NCBI GenBank assembly: GCA_945874195.1
Contig: CAMCFW010000095.1
Coordinates: 1 to 7,490, forward strand
Origin: Chryseobacterium gleum
GTDB taxonomy: Bacteria; Bacteroidota; Bacteroidia; UBA10329
DNA length: 7,490 nt
Direction: 5' to 3'
Shown here: positions 5,882 through 7,490 of the stretch, piece by piece
Position numbering within the stretch: position 1 is the first letter of the stretch
Layout of the letters: every line of letters begins with the position of its first letter
Notes under the pieces: generated by a model
Seen by the model: the letters and a program-made list of their open reading frames with translations, nothing else
Databases searched by the model: none
Told to the model about the DNA's origin: nothing
Translations under genes and position numbers: made by a program

Positions 5882-5886
5882 ATCCC

Positions 5887-6810
5887 ATGATCCGGTTAAT
5901 CCTCATTTTCCTTATTCCTGCGATGTGCGCGGCTCAGCACAAAGGCGTTTCATTTAAGATGAGCAATGAAGTTGGCACCTTCCAGCTTACTTCTCTCACC
6001 TTTTCGCATCGCATAGACAATACAGATGGCATAACCTACGTGACGGACCGAAGTGGAAAGGACACCATTTATCGCCTCAACGGATTTTTAAGCGGATATG
6101 TGGGCCTTAGCAACGATGGGCGAACAATTGTAGAGCTGAGAACCGAAAAAGAGGGAGCCGCGCTTAAAGGATCGGTGATAACGTTCTACAGAAATGGCGA
6201 AAAATTCGAATCGGCAGAACTGAATCAATTTTTGAAGTACGAACTGGACGAAGCCATCAGATACGGTCGTATACCGAACAGTGGCTGGCTGAAAAACGAC
6301 AGCCTACTGCACAAAATGGCCAGCAATGCATTTTACGTTACGGATGACAGGGTGTACTTATCCTTTGACGGACCTATCCTGCAAGTGTTCGACATAAATC
6401 GGATGTTCCATATATATACAGGAAATGGCGCCAATCATTTTATGCAGAATTATCATTCCATTCCACATCTTCCGCTACGCACGGAATACAATTCCTCCGA
6501 ATATTTTCCTAAAGGATTTCCTAAAACAGAAATAGGAATAACACTGGAAGAAACCGTTTCCGCCATTTTGCAATCAAAATCAAGCATTCCAGAAGAAGCA
6601 CGATATAGGGTTGAGTTGGAGTTGAGAGTACTGAACAATGGAACCGATTCCATCATACGGTCGAAGGTTTTTGACATCAGAAAAAATGTCGAAAGCGAAG
6701 AGGATAGTAAACGGCTGTTTGAAGAATTGAGCAAATTGAAGTTCGACACAACTCTTTTGCCGCCCGCTCATCCAGTCTGGATCTTTCACGGCAATCTTTG
6801 GCTGAAATAA
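5887..6810 (+). CDS. Uncharacterised secreted protein
   Basis: I do not recognise this 307-residue protein. It starts with a short signal peptide, MIRLILIFLIPAMCAAQ, with probable cleavage after Ala16; the Cys at 14 does not sit in a good lipobox, so it is more likely a soluble periplasmic or exported protein than a lipoprotein. No T9SS sorting domain is present, and apart from the signal there is no membrane segment. Residues 20-180 are beta-rich, with phrases such as GYVGLSNDGRTIVEL (about 70-84) and AFYVTDDRVYLSFDGPILQV (about 147-166) that weakly suggest propeller-like blades. The C-terminal third (about 215-290) is charged and includes an alpha/beta stretch rich in Glu, Ser and Lys. The start is fixed by the signal peptide. 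A strong terminator ends 5 bases before it. Base composition looks more A/T-rich than the left-hand genes. It ends 3 bases before the stop of the opposing transporter gene. Confidence 0.75.
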   Translation: MIRLILIFLIPAMCAAQHKGVSFKMSNEVGTFQLTSLTFSHRIDNTDGITYVTDRSGKDTIYRLNGFLSGYVGLSNDGRTIVELRTEKEGAALKGSVITFYRNGEKFESAELNQFLKYELDEAIRYGRIPNSGWLKNDSLLHKMASNAFYVTDDRVYLSFDGPILQVFDINRMFHIYTGNGANHFMQNYHSIPHLPLRTEYNSSEYFPKGFPKTEIGITLEETVSAILQSKSSIPEEARYRVELELRVLNNGTDSIIRSKVFDIRKNVESEEDSKRLFEELSKLKFDTTLLPPAHPVWIFHGNLWLK

Positions 6811-6813
6811 ATG

Positions 6814-7490
6814 CTACTCGGTTCTGATCTTCAACTTCTCCAGACCACTTAGCACCATCGTCAACGGAATTACCGAAAAGAGGATGAATCCTCCACCGAT
6901 CACATAGCTCCAAATGATGTTGTTTGAAGCAGAGAAGAACGGCAGCGAGAAAATGCTGATGAGTATGCCTCTGCTGGCAATATTGTAGATGTAAAAGATG
7001 CTGTTCGCACGACCGATGATATTGTTCGGAACGTGCTGAAACAGATAGGTGACACGGGTGATGCGGGTGCCGGCATTGCTAAAGCCGATGAGTACGGAAA
7101 AAAGATAGAAGCCGAGCACACTTTTCGTAAACGCGATGACCACAAACGAAGTTCCGGCAACAAGCATCAACAGCACGATAGACTTTGCAGGAGCAAAATT
7201 CCTGGTCAATCTGCGGATCATGAGCCCTGCAAAAAGGCTTCCCAAAGCAAAATAGACCTCACTGCTGGCATACACGTCTGCTCCAGCCTGCAACTGATTA
7301 TGAACGAACAACGGCAGCAAAAACTGAACTTCAACCAACAGCACCACGAATATGGAATAAGAGGCCAGTCCGAAGACCAGAAGGTCTTTGTTGAGCATAA
7401 GGAATCGCCAGCCCCGTTTGAACCGCACAGCGATCTTCTCCATATCTATCGGCAACGGATCGATGTCAACAAACCTGATGAACGGAATAA
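6814..7490 (-). CDS. MFS transporter, C-terminal half (5' part beyond window edge)
   Basis: The frame is open from the right edge: codons for IPFIRFVDIDPLPIDMEK run in without a stop, and the in-frame TTG at 7455 is only an internal Leu codon, so the gene continues outside the window. The visible part has six hydrophobic segments, consistent with helices 7-12 of a 12-helix major facilitator superfamily protein: LVFGLASYSIFVVLLVEV, VYFALGSLFAGLMI, SIVLLMLVAGTSFVVIAF, SVLGFYLFSVLIGFSNAG, SIFYIYNIASRGILISIF and IIWSYVIGGGFILFSVIPL. A cytoplasmic RRLTRNFAPAK lies after helix 8, and FQHVPNNIIGRANS precedes helix 11, as in MFS drug or siderophore exporters of the EntS type. The substrate cannot be told without the N-terminal half. 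No partner gene is visible. It is convergent with the secreted protein gene, with a 3-base gap and no terminator between. Confidence 0.85.
   Translation of the reverse strand, partial: IPFIRFVDIDPLPIDMEKIAVRFKRGWRFLMLNKDLLVFGLASYSIFVVLLVEVQFLLPLFVHNQLQAGADVYASSEVYFALGSLFAGLMIRRLTRNFAPAKSIVLLMLVAGTSFVVIAFTKSVLGFYLFSVLIGFSNAGTRITRVTYLFQHVPNNIIGRANSIFYIYNIASRGILISIFSLPFFSASNNIIWSYVIGGGFILFSVIPLTMVLSGLEKLKIRTE

Noticed and set aside
7453..7455. TTG as a start codon for the MFS gene
   Set aside because: The frame continues upstream to the window edge without a stop, and half of the expected 12 helices are missing, so this is an internal Leu codon of a truncated gene.
1..7490. CRISPR array, insertion sequence, tRNA or phage genes
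   Set aside because: No regularly spaced direct repeats, transposase motifs, terminal inverted repeats, cloverleaf sequences or phage-like proteins were seen on either strand.

Overview
The window reads as chromosomal DNA from a Bacteroidota bacterium, probably from the Flavobacteriia side of the phylum. Three things support this. One protein ends in a type IX secretion (T9SS) type A sorting domain. Two plus-strand genes have perfect TAnnTTTG -7 elements of the Bacteroidota kind. Start codons are preceded by A/T-rich sequence rather than Shine-Dalgarno motifs, and short-lipobox lipoproteins are frequent. The genus cannot be fixed from the sequence alone. The window is gene-dense, and I see no tRNA, rRNA, CRISPR array, insertion sequence or phage signature. 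No stretch over 300 bases lacks a gene.

Layout. Positions 1-2674 (+) hold a tight three-gene unit joined by overlapping stop/start codons. It encodes an alkaline-phosphatase/sulfatase-superfamily protein cut by the left edge (perhaps Tat-exported), a lipoprotein with a single cytochrome-c-like domain using an unusual CX4CH motif, and a small lipoprotein with an Ig-like fold. Positions 2675-4161 (-) hold a T9SS-exported protein with one CxxCH haem-attachment motif, then a terminator hairpin, then a secreted YceI-family protein. The YceI stop codon directly abuts the stop of the three-gene unit. The divergent intergenic region 4162-4345 has an imperfect inverted repeat and a promoter for the next gene. 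Positions 4346-5524 (+) hold a glutaryl-CoA dehydrogenase (gcdH), which looks monocistronic. Positions 5589-5825 (+) hold an uncharacterised 78-residue protein with its own promoter and a strong terminator. Positions 5887-6810 (+) hold an uncharacterised secreted protein whose start lies only a few bases after that terminator. Positions 6814-7490 (-) hold the C-terminal half of a major facilitator superfamily (MFS) transporter cut by the right edge.

Functionally, most of the left half acts outside the cytoplasm: a superfamily hydrolase, two putative monohaem proteins (one lipid-anchored, one T9SS-exported), a lipocalin-like YceI protein and an Ig-like lipoprotein. This may be an envelope redox or surface module, but the link is inferred from proximity only. 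gcdH is ordinary lysine/tryptophan/glutarate catabolism, with no pathway partner in the window. I do not see a clearly new defence or mobile system. The best leads are the overlapping phosphatase/cytochrome/Ig-lipoprotein unit, the divergent metal site of the first gene, the two terminators that sit directly against downstream start codons, and the inverted repeat upstream of gcdH.
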